Made by a program: the position numbers and the translations under genes. The notes beneath the pieces are model-generated. The model made no database searches. It worked only from the letters and a program-made list of their open reading frames with translations, and was not told the origin of the DNA. 64,000 nt of DNA, from NCBI GenBank assembly GCA_031296755.1, contig JAUMMZ010000021.1, forward strand, positions 62,001 to 126,000, written 5' to 3'. Shown piece after piece: positions 9,549 through 18,001 of this stretch. The stretch is from Collinsella sp. Its GTDB lineage: Bacteria > Actinomycetota > Coriobacteriia > Coriobacteriales > Coriobacteriaceae. Position 1 is the first letter of the stretch. The number at the start of each line of letters is the position of its first letter.

Positions 9549-10157
9549 TTAGGCACGAGCGCCAAGGCGAGTGTTGTAAGCCGTTGCCATGGCATTGGTA
9601 TTATTGATGACGATGTTCATAGCGAAGATGGGACCAAGGCCGCACAGGAGCGCGCCGAAGATCTGCCACAGAAGAACGGTGGTGCCGTTTTCCTGGAACA
9701 CCAGGCCGTAGCGAGGAGCGTTGGCCTGCAGGCGGTTGCCAATCTTGTAATACCAGTAGTACGCGTAGAAGCCGCAGGTCACAAACGATAGAAGGATGAA
9801 TTCCGCCAGACCCGGCGTGTAATCGCCGTCATCCTGACACAACGTGTTGACGTCGCGTGCCAAGCAATACAGGAAGTAGAACGAATAGATACCGCAGGTC
9901 ACAAGAGAGAGCAGCAGCCAGCCGATCAGGCTGCGGTCAGCCTTAATGGGGTCATAGCCCATCGGAGCGGATGCGGACTGTTGGGCGTATTGACCGGTGT
10001 ACTGCTGCTGAGGCTGGGGCGCGGGCTGAATAGCCTGGGCCGGAGCGGGCTGGGGCTGCGGGGCCGCAGCGGCAGAAGCGGCACCAACGGCGGATCCGCA
10101 AACAGGGCAGAATTTGGCATCATCCGAAATGGGAGAACCACAAGTGGGACAGAACAT
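9549..10157 (-). CDS. Zinc-ribbon DUF4234 membrane protein
   Basis: 202 residues. The N-terminus MFCPTCGSPISDDAKFCPVC is a four-cysteine zinc ribbon. A Pro/Gln/Ala-rich linker (about 25-65) follows, then a DUF4234 domain with repeated SLVTCGIYSFYFLY and SFVTCGFYAYYWYY helices and a final membrane segment. Function unknown. The domain order zinc ribbon-linker-membrane matches the next gene upstream (10353-11666), suggesting a locally expanded set. A palindromic motif TGTTGCGCAACA lies about 80 bp upstream of the start, shared with the surface protein gene at 26408. Confidence 0.82.
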   Translation of the reverse strand: MFCPTCGSPISDDAKFCPVCGSAVGAASAAAAPQPQPAPAQAIQPAPQPQQQYTGQYAQQSASAPMGYDPIKADRSLIGWLLLSLVTCGIYSFYFLYCLARDVNTLCQDDGDYTPGLAEFILLSFVTCGFYAYYWYYKIGNRLQANAPRYGLVFQENGTTVLLWQIFGALLCGLGPIFAMNIVINNTNAMATAYNTRLGARA

Positions 10158-10232
10158 GAGCCTCTCCTTTTCCTAAGGCGTCGCACGCCTTCAAACCTTA
10201 CACGTCTACGTTCTCAACAATAGCCGCGACGT

Positions 10233-10247
10233 TGTTGCGCAACATTG
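10233..10247 (-). promoter_or_regulatory. Candidate operator, TGTTGCGCAACA palindrome (copy 1)
   Basis: On the minus strand the sequence is CAATGTTGCGCAACA. Its TGTTGCGCAACA core is a perfect 12-bp palindrome. The identical 15 bases occur at 26474-26488 in the same orientation and at a similar distance (about 70-80 bp) upstream of another minus-strand gene for an exported or membrane protein. This looks like a regulator binding site near a promoter; the regulator is unknown. Confidence 0.5.
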
Positions 10248-10310
10248 ACCAATTTCCGAGAAATTTTGCTGCAACCGTTTTCCCAGGCATTTTCTTGCTT
10301 TCGCAGTAGA

Positions 10311-10345
10311 AAAAGGCACCCCGGGCTCAGTTGCCCAGGGCGCCT
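10311..10345 (-). terminator. Rho-independent terminator
   Basis: On the minus strand AGGCGCCCTGGGC-AACTGA-GCCCGGGGTGCC is followed by TTTTT. It lies just after the stop of the zinc-ribbon gene 10353-11666, before the DUF4234 gene, so the two zinc-ribbon genes are likely separate units. Confidence 0.85.
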
Positions 10346-10352
10346 CGACCGG

Positions 10353-11666
10353 CTATTCGGTTTGATTGTTTTCGGCAGCAGGATTATCGCCCGGCTCATC
10401 CGCCGGCGTGGCAACGGCATCCCAATCGGGCTCCGCAGGCGTCGCCTCGGACGCCGGTGCGGGGACAGGAGCAGGTGCCGGGGCAGGGGCAGGCGCGGGT
10501 GCCGGGGCAGGTGCAGGCGCGGGCGCCGGGGCAGGCGCAGCACCAGTGGCTGCCGTGGGATTGAATCCCGCAGGAGCAGGCTTCTTCTCACCCGGGAGCA
10601 CAAAAGTCAAAACGTCGTCCTTGTCCTCATCGGCCCATTCGCTTGCATAACGTGCAGCCCAATAGCCAACGGCACGGTGCTTGAGCATCTTGCCAAAGAC
10701 CGTAAGGAACACCGTGACGAATGCAATCAGCACCAGGAACAATACGAGCGTGACACCACCGGCGGTAACAATCGCCTCGATACCCGTGGGGCGATAGTAA
10801 TAGCCGTACGCGCCAATTCCGGCGATGGCACCAAAGACAGCTGTCAAGATCCACGTAATGGCGTTGGAAACCAGGCCCGTCAAAAACTCGGGAAGGAACG
10901 AAGCACAGAACAGCTTGGTCTTGTTGTGCTTAAAGGCCGCCCAGACCTTATCGAGCGAAAACGCGCTCTCGACGCGCCCGGTCACCGCAAAGTGCATCAC
11001 GGCAATGTCGGCGAACATCTTAAAGAAGACACCCAGAATCGCCGAGGCAATTAGCGCCAGGACAAGCAGGCCAAGCGAGCCAAACAGCGCAGCCTCGAGC
11101 GCATAAGAGCCGTAATAAGAATACGAGCCCGCGGCGCCAATTACCACGCCCTCCACCAGCGAAAGCACTACACCGATAATGGGAATGGCAGCGATAACCT
11201 CGAGCACGACCGAAATAACGCTCGAAAAGATTCCGAGACCAAACGACGTGGAACGCATCAACGGACGACCCATGCCGTCATCGATCTTAAGCGACAGGTC
11301 GCGACCCCACTCGATGCCAAAGCCCGAACCGCACACGCTCGCCACGTAGGCAGCCAAAAAGCCGATGGCAGCCGCAATACCGCCGATAACGGGGATGAAC
11401 AGCACGAGTACCGACACGACACAGATAAGCGCCGGCAAAAAGGCAATCTGGCACACGCGCTGCAGCACGCCCGGAGTCTTGGTCATATCCTCAAACGCCT
11501 GAGCCGTGCAGCCCTTGGACGCGTTCGCGACAGGTTGAGGAACAAACTGCTGAGGCTGAGGCTGACCCTGAGGGGCGGAAGCTGCAGCACCGGCATTGGG
11601 GGCACCACACACGCCGCAGAACTTGTCGTTATCGCCCATGGGGGCGCCACACTGCGAACAGAACAT
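10353..11666 (-). CDS. Zinc-ribbon multi-pass membrane protein with (Ala-Pro)n tail
   Basis: 437 residues. It begins MFCSQCGAPMGDNDKFCGVC, a zinc ribbon paralogous to the DUF4234 neighbour. A Gln/Pro linker is followed by about six to eight membrane segments (residues about 75-330) resembling DUF4013-type membrane proteins. The C-terminus is a low-complexity alternating Ala-Pro run of about 30 residues and an acidic end. I start at 11666 because AAGGG is nine bases upstream and the paralogue starts the same way; ATG 11675 is too close to that ribosome site. Function unknown. The AP run is slippage-prone and may vary in length between strains. Confidence 0.75.
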   Translation of the reverse strand: MFCSQCGAPMGDNDKFCGVCGAPNAGAAASAPQGQPQPQQFVPQPVANASKGCTAQAFEDMTKTPGVLQRVCQIAFLPALICVVSVLVLFIPVIGGIAAAIGFLAAYVASVCGSGFGIEWGRDLSLKIDDGMGRPLMRSTSFGLGIFSSVISVVLEVIAAIPIIGVVLSLVEGVVIGAAGSYSYYGSYALEAALFGSLGLLVLALIASAILGVFFKMFADIAVMHFAVTGRVESAFSLDKVWAAFKHNKTKLFCASFLPEFLTGLVSNAITWILTAVFGAIAGIGAYGYYYRPTGIEAIVTAGGVTLVLFLVLIAFVTVFLTVFGKMLKHRAVGYWAARYASEWADEDKDDVLTFVLPGEKKPAPAGFNPTAATGAAPAPAPAPAPAPAPAPAPAPAPAPVPAPASEATPAEPDWDAVATPADEPGDNPAAENNQTE

Positions 11667-11816
11667 CGAAATCATCCCTTCGTATCTAGAGCGAATCACC
11701 TGGATCGCAAACGATGTCTTTAGCATCATTATTGCCCAATGTGGGGTCAAATACTCAAAGATGACCGATTTGCAAGGTACGCGGCGCCAGCAGGCGGTTC
11801 GTTGAATATGTCTGTG

Positions 11817-12839
11817 CTAGTTCGTTCCGCGGAAGCCCTTGCCGACGATCTCGGAGCTGTCGACGATCGTGATAAAGGCACCCGGATCGACTTCGCGCGC
11901 ATAGCGGCGTAGTTGCACGGCCTCGCGACGGCTCAGCACGCTCATGATCACCGTCACGCACTTGCCCGAGAAGGCACCGTAGCCGCGACTGATGGTCGCT
12001 GTGCGGTTGAGATGCTTGACGATAAACTCCTCGACTTTGCGCGGCTCGGAGCAAATGACCGTGCAGACTTTGCGCAGGTGAATGCTCTCAATGGCTTTGT
12101 CGACCACAAGCGTCTTGGCAAACAGGCCGAGCACGCAGTACAGACCGACACGCGGGCCATACAAAAAGGCCGCGATGGCCACGATGCCGATATCAACCAA
12201 CAGCAGCGCGCGGCCAATCTCGAGCGTCGTGCGGCGCTTGAGGATCATGGCAAGAATGTCCGTGCCGCCCGTCGAGGCGCCAATATCAAAGACAATAGCG
12301 CTGCCGAGCGCCGGCAAGATGACGGCAAAGCACAGGTCGAGCCACATATCACCCGTCAGAGAGACATCGGTCGGAATAAAAAGCTCAAACAGCGAAACAT
12401 AGGCCGAAAGCGCAAACGAGGCGAAGACGCTCCACAGGATTGCCTTGCGCTCCAAAAAGATAAAGCCCAAGACGACGAGAACCACGTTGATAATCCACAT
12501 AAAAACGCCGACGGGCAGGGTCGGGAACAGCGTGGACAGAATGACCGACACGCCCGAGGTGCCGCCAAAAGCAAAGTGATTAGGGGTTTTAAACGCAACG
12601 ATGGCGAAGGCCGTAAGAATCAGGCCCAGATTGAGCTCGGCAAAAAAGCGCGGGAAGCCCGGCTCCTGGCTGCGCTTTTGACCGACACGCTCGCCGCGCT
12701 CGATATCGGTGCGATCAACCACGCGCTCCATCGGCACCACGGGAGGACGATGCACCTCCTCGGCAGCACGCGATGCCGCCTCTGCCGCGGCGGCCTCAAT
12801 CGCCCATGCCTTGCTTTCTGTTTCGTGCTCGTCGGCCAT
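11817..12839 (-). CDS. YitT family membrane protein
   Basis: 340 residues. After an extra charged N-terminal region (about 1-65), the chain has five hydrophobic segments with NHFAFGGTSGVSVIL and DIGASTGGTDILAMIL, which are YitT signatures. It ends in the soluble DUF2179 domain (CTVICSEPRKVEEFI...GAFITIVDSSEIVGKGF). Function is poorly known; a membrane transporter-like role is usually assumed. Transcribed alone on the minus strand. Confidence 0.88.
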   Translation of the reverse strand: MADEHETESKAWAIEAAAAEAASRAAEEVHRPPVVPMERVVDRTDIERGERVGQKRSQEPGFPRFFAELNLGLILTAFAIVAFKTPNHFAFGGTSGVSVILSTLFPTLPVGVFMWIINVVLVVLGFIFLERKAILWSVFASFALSAYVSLFELFIPTDVSLTGDMWLDLCFAVILPALGSAIVFDIGASTGGTDILAMILKRRTTLEIGRALLLVDIGIVAIAAFLYGPRVGLYCVLGLFAKTLVVDKAIESIHLRKVCTVICSEPRKVEEFIVKHLNRTATISRGYGAFSGKCVTVIMSVLSRREAVQLRRYAREVDPGAFITIVDSSEIVGKGFRGTN

Positions 12840-12956
12840 TACGGCAACCCCTCGTTAACAATTTGGAAACAATGCGCCCATTAGGGTAACGCGGAACGCG
12901 ACGATTGCAACCCCTAGTTAGACGAGCGGTATGCCCACATCGGGGGGCATACAAAT

Positions 12957-12994
12957 AACGGCCGGCCACGCTTTTGCTTGCGCGGTCGGCCGTT
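12957..12994. terminator. Terminator of the Asp23 cluster
   Basis: AACGGCCGGCCACGC and GCGCGGTCGGCCGTT form a 15-bp stem (one mismatch) around an 8-nt loop, downstream of the Asp23-family gene on the minus strand. A weaker hairpin ATGCCC/GGGCAT lies beyond it at about 12931-12950. Confidence 0.7.
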
Positions 12995-13014
12995 TAACGT
13001 TTTCGCAGATAAAG

Positions 13015-13046
13015 CCTGCCAAAACAAACCTGTCCCTTTTTGGAAG
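13015..13046. repeat. Short palindromic repeat, GGGACAG-core family (copy 1)
   Basis: CCTGCCAAAACAAACCTGTC followed by CCTTTTTGGAAGG: inverted arms around the core AAACCTGTCCC. It ends one base before the stop codon of the Asp23-family gene. Near-identical copies occur at 17881, 45204, 60388 and 62658. Confidence 0.8.
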
Positions 13047-13047
13047 G

Positions 13048-13575
13048 TTACTCGTGCTGGCTGGTGCGGTGCTCGTACTCCTCGGGGGTGATGACGTCCT
13101 CGATGCGCAGGTTGACGCCCGCCACCTCAAGGCCGGTCATCGCGGCAAGGCGCTCGGTGACACGTGCCTTGACATCGTCGAAGATCGCGGGCGCATAGGC
13201 GCCGTACTCGATAATGACGGAGATGTTGACGACCACGCGATTATCATCGGTGACCTCAACCGTCACGCCCTTGGTCAGATTCTCGGCACCAAACTGCTCC
13301 TGCACAAAGTGCATAAGGTTACCCTTCATGCCCAGGACGTGCGGCACCTCGCGGGTGGCCATGGCGACGATCTTCTCGATCACACCGTTGGAATAGGTCA
13401 GCGAGTCCTCGGACTCGTCCGCTTCCTCGTCCGCCTCCTCGTCGTCCTCATCAGCATCGGACTCGGCCTCGACGAGCGCCTCGTCCTCGAGCGTCACATC
13501 CTCGGCCTCGGCAGCGACGGTCTCGTCTGCCTCGAGCTCGGTATCGGCTACATCGACCTTCGTATTAAAAGCCAT
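13048..13575 (-). CDS. Asp23/Gls24 family envelope stress protein
   Basis: 175 residues. The first 60 are extremely acidic (runs of DEDDEEADEE type) and probably disordered. The rest is an Asp23/Gls24 domain: SNGVIEKIVAMATREVPHV, then VEVTDDNRVVVNISVIIEYG and a final helix. Asp23 in staphylococci is tethered to the membrane by AmaP and responds to cell-wall stress. Here amaP and a DUF2273 gene are immediately upstream on the same strand, the arrangement expected for such a complex. GGAGGAACC precedes the ATG. Confidence 0.9.
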   Translation of the reverse strand: MAFNTKVDVADTELEADETVAAEAEDVTLEDEALVEAESDADEDDEEADEEADESEDSLTYSNGVIEKIVAMATREVPHVLGMKGNLMHFVQEQFGAENLTKGVTVEVTDDNRVVVNISVIIEYGAYAPAIFDDVKARVTERLAAMTGLEVAGVNLRIEDVITPEEYEHRTSQHE

Positions 13576-13619
13576 GGTTCCTCCTTATGCCTGCCGCAGA
13601 TGCGACAGTCGAATACATA

Positions 13620-13997
13620 TTAGCGGCCGCTAAACAGACGGCCGAAGAAGTTGACGATCCCGTTCTCGCCGTCGCGAATTTGGCCGATCACGGCGCCGAT
13701 CAGCACGAAGAATGCAATGACGAGCGTGTCCCACAGGCCGAGCGTGAGCACCAACACGGCGAGGACAAAGCCGGCGACGGCACCGAGCGTGGTGTTGGGA
13801 TGACGCACAGCATAGCTCCAGATGGCAGCGCCCGTACCCTTGATGAGACCCATAGCCTCGTCAAAATCCGCGGCTGCCGCGTCTTGTAACTCGGCTGCCT
13901 CTGCTTTGGAATCAACAGGTTCGCTCGCCGGCGCAGCGCTCTGGTCAATCGTCAGGCGCGGCGTACGAGCGGTCTTATCTTGATTGGTATCACTCAC
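13620..13997 (-). CDS. DUF2273 small membrane protein
   Basis: 125 residues starting at GTG 13997, which overlaps the amaP stop by eight bases, indicating coupled translation. The N-terminal half is polar. The C-terminal half holds two membrane helices ending GQIRDGENGIVNFFGRLFSGR, typical of DUF2273 proteins that accompany Asp23/AmaP in Gram-positive genomes. Probably part of the same envelope-stress complex; molecular role unknown. Confidence 0.82.
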   Translation of the reverse strand: MSDTNQDKTARTPRLTIDQSAAPASEPVDSKAEAAELQDAAAADFDEAMGLIKGTGAAIWSYAVRHPNTTLGAVAGFVLAVLVLTLGLWDTLVIAFFVLIGAVIGQIRDGENGIVNFFGRLFSGR

Positions 13998-14535
13998 CGG
14001 AAACCTCCACGGTCTGGACGGTAGTCTTGGACGGCAAAAAACGGACGCGCGCGGTCGTACCCGGCGTGCCGAGCATGGTGTCGCAAGCTTCCTCGATGCG
14101 CTGCTGCATCGCGGTAGCCAAAGATGCCACGTCCTTATCGTCAAGCGCGATAGCCTCGACCTTAAAACGGACGTGCGAATCGTCGGAACCTTGGACGCGG
14201 GCCTCGACATGCTCGATCATCACGCGGTCGTCGCGCTCGGCAGCAGCCCTGGCACACGAAGAAAGCGCCGCGAGCGTGACCTCGATATTGCGCTCCCCCG
14301 CCGGATGCACGCAGAACGGCTCGCGACGAGCAAACATCAGGCGAAAGAAGCTTACCAGCACGCCGATCGCCACAACTCCGCCGCATGCCGTCACGACAAT
14401 GCGCGGCATGGGGTCGCGCATCAGCAACATAAAGCGATACGTATACGGCCCCCAAAACTGGCAGACAAGCGTACCCAGCGCCACGATGGTAGCGGCAAGG
14501 TACACGATCGCTAGGGCTCGTTTGAGTACGCGCAC
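13990..14535 (-). CDS. amaP: Alkaline shock response membrane anchor AmaP
   Basis: 181 residues. Two N-terminal membrane helices (about 8-28 and 45-65) are followed by a soluble domain with a beta-alpha pattern distantly like Asp23 itself (VRFKVEAIALDDKDVASLATAMQQRI). This is the AmaP architecture. It anchors Asp23 to the cytoplasmic membrane and heads the amaP-DUF2273-Asp23 cluster. Start at 14535 is the first ATG; no strong alternative is visible. Confidence 0.8.
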   Translation of the reverse strand: MRVLKRALAIVYLAATIVALGTLVCQFWGPYTYRFMLLMRDPMPRIVVTACGGVVAIGVLVSFFRLMFARREPFCVHPAGERNIEVTLAALSSCARAAAERDDRVMIEHVEARVQGSDDSHVRFKVEAIALDDKDVASLATAMQQRIEEACDTMLGTPGTTARVRFLPSKTTVQTVEVSGE

Positions 14536-14590
14536 GCGGCGCTCCCTTCAAATCTCGGCTCTCGAAATGCAAAACGGTTCACATCATTAT

Positions 14591-14632
14591 AAAAGAGCCG
14601 GGTCCGGTGCTCTACGCACGCGGATCCGGCTC
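14591..14632 (-). terminator. Terminator of yebC
   Basis: On the minus strand GAGCCGGATCCG and CGGACCCGGCTC form a 12-bp stem with one mismatch, followed by TTTTATAAT. It lies between yebC and amaP. Confidence 0.85.
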
Positions 14633-14701
14633 ATCTATTCCACGAGGCTTGCATGCTCGCTTCATTATGCCCAGATATGCACGGCTTAACCCGTGCGGGC
14701 A

Positions 14702-15508
14702 CTACTCCTCCTCGAGGGCAGCGATGACCTCGTCGGTCATGTCCATGGTGCTGTAAACATCCTGGACGTCGTCGAGCTCCTCAAGACGGTCGATGAGGCG
14801 CTGGACCTTCTTGGCGTCGGCGCCAGAAACCTCGGTCGGGGTGGTCGGGACCATGGTGGTCTCGGAGCCCTTGACCTGGACGCCCTGCTCCTCGAGCGCC
14901 TTGGAGACAGCCATAACGTCGTTGGCAGCAGTCCAGACGATCCACTCCTCGCCGGCGTCCTCGTAGTCCTCGCCACCGGCCTCGGCGATGGCCATCATGA
15001 ACTCATCCTCGTCACCGGCAGCACCGTTGGCGATCATGGTCTCCTTCTTGGCGTTCTCGTCCAGGATCTCCTTGGCGACGACGATCTGGCCCTTGCGCTC
15101 AAACTGGAAGGCGACGGAGCCGGAGGTGCCCAGGTTGCCACCAGCGTGGGAGAAGGCGGAACGGACATCAGCGGCGGTACGGTTGCGGTTGTCGGTCAGG
15201 CAGTCGACGTAGACGGCGACACCGGCGGGACCGTAGCCCTCGTACACGATGTTCTCGTAGACGGCGGCGTCAGCACCCGAACCAAAAGCCTTGTCGATAG
15301 CGGACTTGATCTTGTCCTTAGGCATGGACTGAGCCTTGGCCTTGGCAACGGCAGCGGCGAGGCTGGCGTTGTTCTCGGGCAGCGGGTCACCGCCGAGACG
15401 GGCAGCAACGGTGATGTTGCGGCTCAGCTTGGAGAAGAGGGCGGAACGCTTGGCGTCCTGCGCGCCCTTACGATGCTTGGTTGTGGCCCACTTAGAGTGT
15501 CCGGACAT
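14702..15508 (-). CDS. yebC: YebC/PmpR family protein (translation factor or regulator)
   Basis: 268 residues beginning MSGHSKWATTKHRKGAQDAK, the invariant YebC start, followed by FSKLSRNITVAAR and the central YEGYGPAGVAV motif. It is somewhat longer than the usual 240-250 residues because of an acidic stretch around 185-205. The family was described as DNA-binding regulators, and members have been linked to ribosomes stalled on proline stretches. Cytoplasmic. GGAGACACGT precedes the ATG. Confidence 0.95.
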   Translation of the reverse strand: MSGHSKWATTKHRKGAQDAKRSALFSKLSRNITVAARLGGDPLPENNASLAAAVAKAKAQSMPKDKIKSAIDKAFGSGADAAVYENIVYEGYGPAGVAVYVDCLTDNRNRTAADVRSAFSHAGGNLGTSGSVAFQFERKGQIVVAKEILDENAKKETMIANGAAGDEDEFMMAIAEAGGEDYEDAGEEWIVWTAANDVMAVSKALEEQGVQVKGSETTMVPTTPTEVSGADAKKVQRLIDRLEELDDVQDVYSTMDMTDEVIAALEEE

Positions 15509-15638
15509 ACGTGTCTCCTATCGGTTTCGACCTAAAGCCCAGCGCAGATGCTCGGGCAATATAAACAAACGTCGTTATGATATACCTACTGGCCTGCGAG
15601 ATAAACCCCAAAATGAAGGCGTCGTGATGATGTCCCCT

Positions 15639-15672
15639 TTGGTGCAAAGAAACCTGACCCTCAATGCACCAA
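15639..15672. repeat. Short palindromic repeat, divergent GGGACAG-core family member (copy 2)
   Basis: TTGGTGCA and TGCACCAA flank AAGAAACCTGACCCTCAA. The core AAACCTGACCC matches the AAACCTGTCCC core of the family, but the arms are different. It ends one base before the stop of the gene at 15674. Confidence 0.6.
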
Positions 15673-15673
15673 G

Positions 15674-17857
15674 TTAGAACCAGAAGAAGTCGCTGCGGGT
15701 GACGGTGGCGCCGATGGCGAAGGGCATGCAGGCGATGACCGGATACAGGTAGCGCATGTAAGTCGAGCCGTTGCACGGGCCAATCAGGCACACAGCGAGC
15801 ACGCCCAACAGCGGCACCCAGATCGCCAGCGCACGCCATGAATGACGACGCAGCAAGTAGACCACCACGGCGATCATGATCCACACATAGGTGGCCGAGC
15901 TCATGGTGAGCGAGATAAAGGGAACACGCTGCACCGCCACACGGTACAAATTGATCAGGTGGTCGCACCAGCGCACAACCTTGCTGTCAACCGGATGGAA
16001 GTCAAAGTACTTGAGGTTGTCGGGACGCGCCATGATCTCGGCACTACGCGCCGTGCTGTAGACCCAGACATCGCGCGCGCTCGGATAAAAATAACCATAG
16101 TAGTTATTGATAAGCGCCGAAATATAGCACTCGGGATCCTTCTTAAACATCTGGACCCATACCTCAAAATAGGCATCGATGTCCTCCTGCGAGGCGTACT
16201 CGTTAAAGCAGTTCTTGACGGCATCGGACTTGTCGGGGTTGTAGCGGCGGCCCAGATTCTCGTACTTGAGCACGCGATCGATCACGGCACGCTCTTCGTC
16301 GGTCACCGAACCGTCGCAAGGAGCCTCCACGATGGTGCCGTCCTCCTTAACCGTAGGGTTGACGCCCGAGTTGAGGCCGTCGTGCTTTTGGACGAAACGA
16401 GCCGTCTGCTGGAACGGAATCGAGAGGATTTCGCGCTTGGAACCAGGCGTGATATCGTGCGCCGGCATAAAGACCTTGGTGAAGTACATATTAGAGGCAA
16501 GGCAGAGCGCGAGCACCGCGAGAACGCCAACCCAGCGGAAACGCGGGATGGCGCCCGAAGGCGCAGCGCCAGTCTGCTTGGCTGCACGACGAGCCACATG
16601 CACGTCCCAAACGCAAAACGCCGCCGCGATCACGCATGCCGCCAGGGGAAACACCAGGCCGCCGTTGCGCAGAAACGTGGAACCCATGGCGCCCAGAGCG
16701 AGCAGCAGCCAGTCGTGGCGCGCAAAGAGCGCGGGGGCTTTCTCGCCCGCTCGCTCGACATTGGCATCACGACGGGACAAGCCACATGCCACGAGCTTGA
16801 CGGTCTGTACCAGCAGCACCAAGAACGCGTCGGCAAAGAGCACGTCTTTGGTGAGCAACGCCGCGTAGTTAGAGAACATCGGCATAAACGCAAAGAACAG
16901 CAGGATCGCACCGCGAACCGGCAGGCTCACGCCCAGTTTGCGCAGCGACGAAATGGAATAGGCCATGCAGGCGGCCGTGATGACAAATTGAGCGCAGGTA
17001 TAGATGATGAGGCCCGCGTTAGCGCTGTTGAACAGTGAAAGCCCCAGCTGGACGCACGAACCGATGATAGCCGTGTGCACCACGGGGTGATGTCCGTTGA
17101 GCAACACATTGGGATTGAGCAGACGCAGGTAGTCACTCGTGCCGTTGGGGTAGTTGAACCACTGGCGAATCTGCGCACCCGTATCTCCCATAAAAAGACC
17201 GGGCAGCGAAGCGATGAGCGTGGGCGCCCAGGCGATCATAAGCACCAGGAAGGGCCCGGCAAAGGGATGGACCGAGAGCACGGCGTGAGTCACACGCCAT
17301 ACGCGGCCAAAGTGCGCTTCGGAAAACGGGATGCGTCGGGAGCTCAGCCAATCTAGACACTCAAAGGCAAGGTAGAAGGCAACGACCGCCAAGAGCATCC
17401 AGCCCGCGCCGCCAATCCAGGCGCAGATAATGCGGGCTTTGTCGCCAAGGACAATCTCGGCCGAGTCGGTAAGATCGTAGCTGCGGCCGAACACCATGCA
17501 GATGGCGAAGAACAGCGACGGCAGAATGATCGATGGACGCCAGGTGTCGCCACGGCCAAAGAACACGTAGCGAAACGGCAGCGTGAGCAGGCAGGCAAGT
17601 GCAAGCAGCATGACCGCGTCGGTATGGCCGGCAAACGAGAGGAGCACCTCGTAGCACACGTACAGCATGCCCGAGGCTTTGGGGTCAATCGCCAAGACTG
17701 CGTTGCTCGACACCGGGGCGGGATCGATGGAAAACGCCGTGGTCGCCAACAGCGCGAGCAAAAATGCGATGAGCGTCTGCTTGGCGGGGTAGCGCTTAAA
17801 CCAGACAATGCGGGCAGCGTCGCGCGCAGCCGTTGTGGAGAGGTCGGAATCCTTCAC
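15674..17857 (-). CDS. DUF6020-like large multi-pass membrane protein
   Basis: 727 residues with about twelve membrane segments. It has a conserved central part (PGLFMGDTGAQIRQWFNYPN, then LNGHHPVVHTAIIGSCVQLG) and a long extracytoplasmic region (about 480-620) before three last helices. The general layout resembles polytopic glycosyltransferases of the PMT/GT-C type, and acidic-histidine motifs of that kind are visible (GDTG, HHP). I relate it to DUF6020-type proteins, which are frequent in Coriobacteriia, and do not assign a substrate. Monocistronic on the minus strand, with palindromic repeats at both ends. Confidence 0.7.
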   Translation of the reverse strand: MKDSDLSTTAARDAARIVWFKRYPAKQTLIAFLLALLATTAFSIDPAPVSSNAVLAIDPKASGMLYVCYEVLLSFAGHTDAVMLLALACLLTLPFRYVFFGRGDTWRPSIILPSLFFAICMVFGRSYDLTDSAEIVLGDKARIICAWIGGAGWMLLAVVAFYLAFECLDWLSSRRIPFSEAHFGRVWRVTHAVLSVHPFAGPFLVLMIAWAPTLIASLPGLFMGDTGAQIRQWFNYPNGTSDYLRLLNPNVLLNGHHPVVHTAIIGSCVQLGLSLFNSANAGLIIYTCAQFVITAACMAYSISSLRKLGVSLPVRGAILLFFAFMPMFSNYAALLTKDVLFADAFLVLLVQTVKLVACGLSRRDANVERAGEKAPALFARHDWLLLALGAMGSTFLRNGGLVFPLAACVIAAAFCVWDVHVARRAAKQTGAAPSGAIPRFRWVGVLAVLALCLASNMYFTKVFMPAHDITPGSKREILSIPFQQTARFVQKHDGLNSGVNPTVKEDGTIVEAPCDGSVTDEERAVIDRVLKYENLGRRYNPDKSDAVKNCFNEYASQEDIDAYFEVWVQMFKKDPECYISALINNYYGYFYPSARDVWVYSTARSAEIMARPDNLKYFDFHPVDSKVVRWCDHLINLYRVAVQRVPFISLTMSSATYVWIMIAVVVYLLRRHSWRALAIWVPLLGVLAVCLIGPCNGSTYMRYLYPVIACMPFAIGATVTRSDFFWF

Positions 17858-17880
17858 AGTCCAAAGAGCCTTTCTAGAAA

Positions 17881-17912
17881 CCTGCCAAAAAGGGACAGGT
17901 TTATTTTGGCAG
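17881..17912. repeat. Short palindromic repeat, GGGACAG-core family (copy 3, inverted)
   Basis: CCTGCCAAAAAGGGACAGGT followed by TTATTTTGGCAGG: the reverse orientation of the 13015 copy with perfect 10-bp outer arms, flanked by TTTTATCTGGG as in other copies. It lies 24 bp upstream of the DUF6020-like gene start. Confidence 0.85.
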
Positions 17913-17959
17913 GTTTTATCTGGGGAAACGTTACGGTTCTGTCATCGTTGCCCAGCGAA

Positions 17960-17992
17960 CCACCACAAAGGTGCCTGTCCCCTTTGTGGTGG
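17960..17992. repeat. Short palindromic repeat, GGGACAG-core family (copy 4, different arms)
   Basis: CCACCACAAAGG and CCTTTGTGGTGG flank TGCCTGTCC. The perfect 12-bp arms differ from copy 3, only 48 bp away, but the CTGTCCC core is kept. It ends 10 bp before the lgt stop. Confidence 0.8.
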
Positions 17993-18001
17993 TTTTGGTG
18001 G

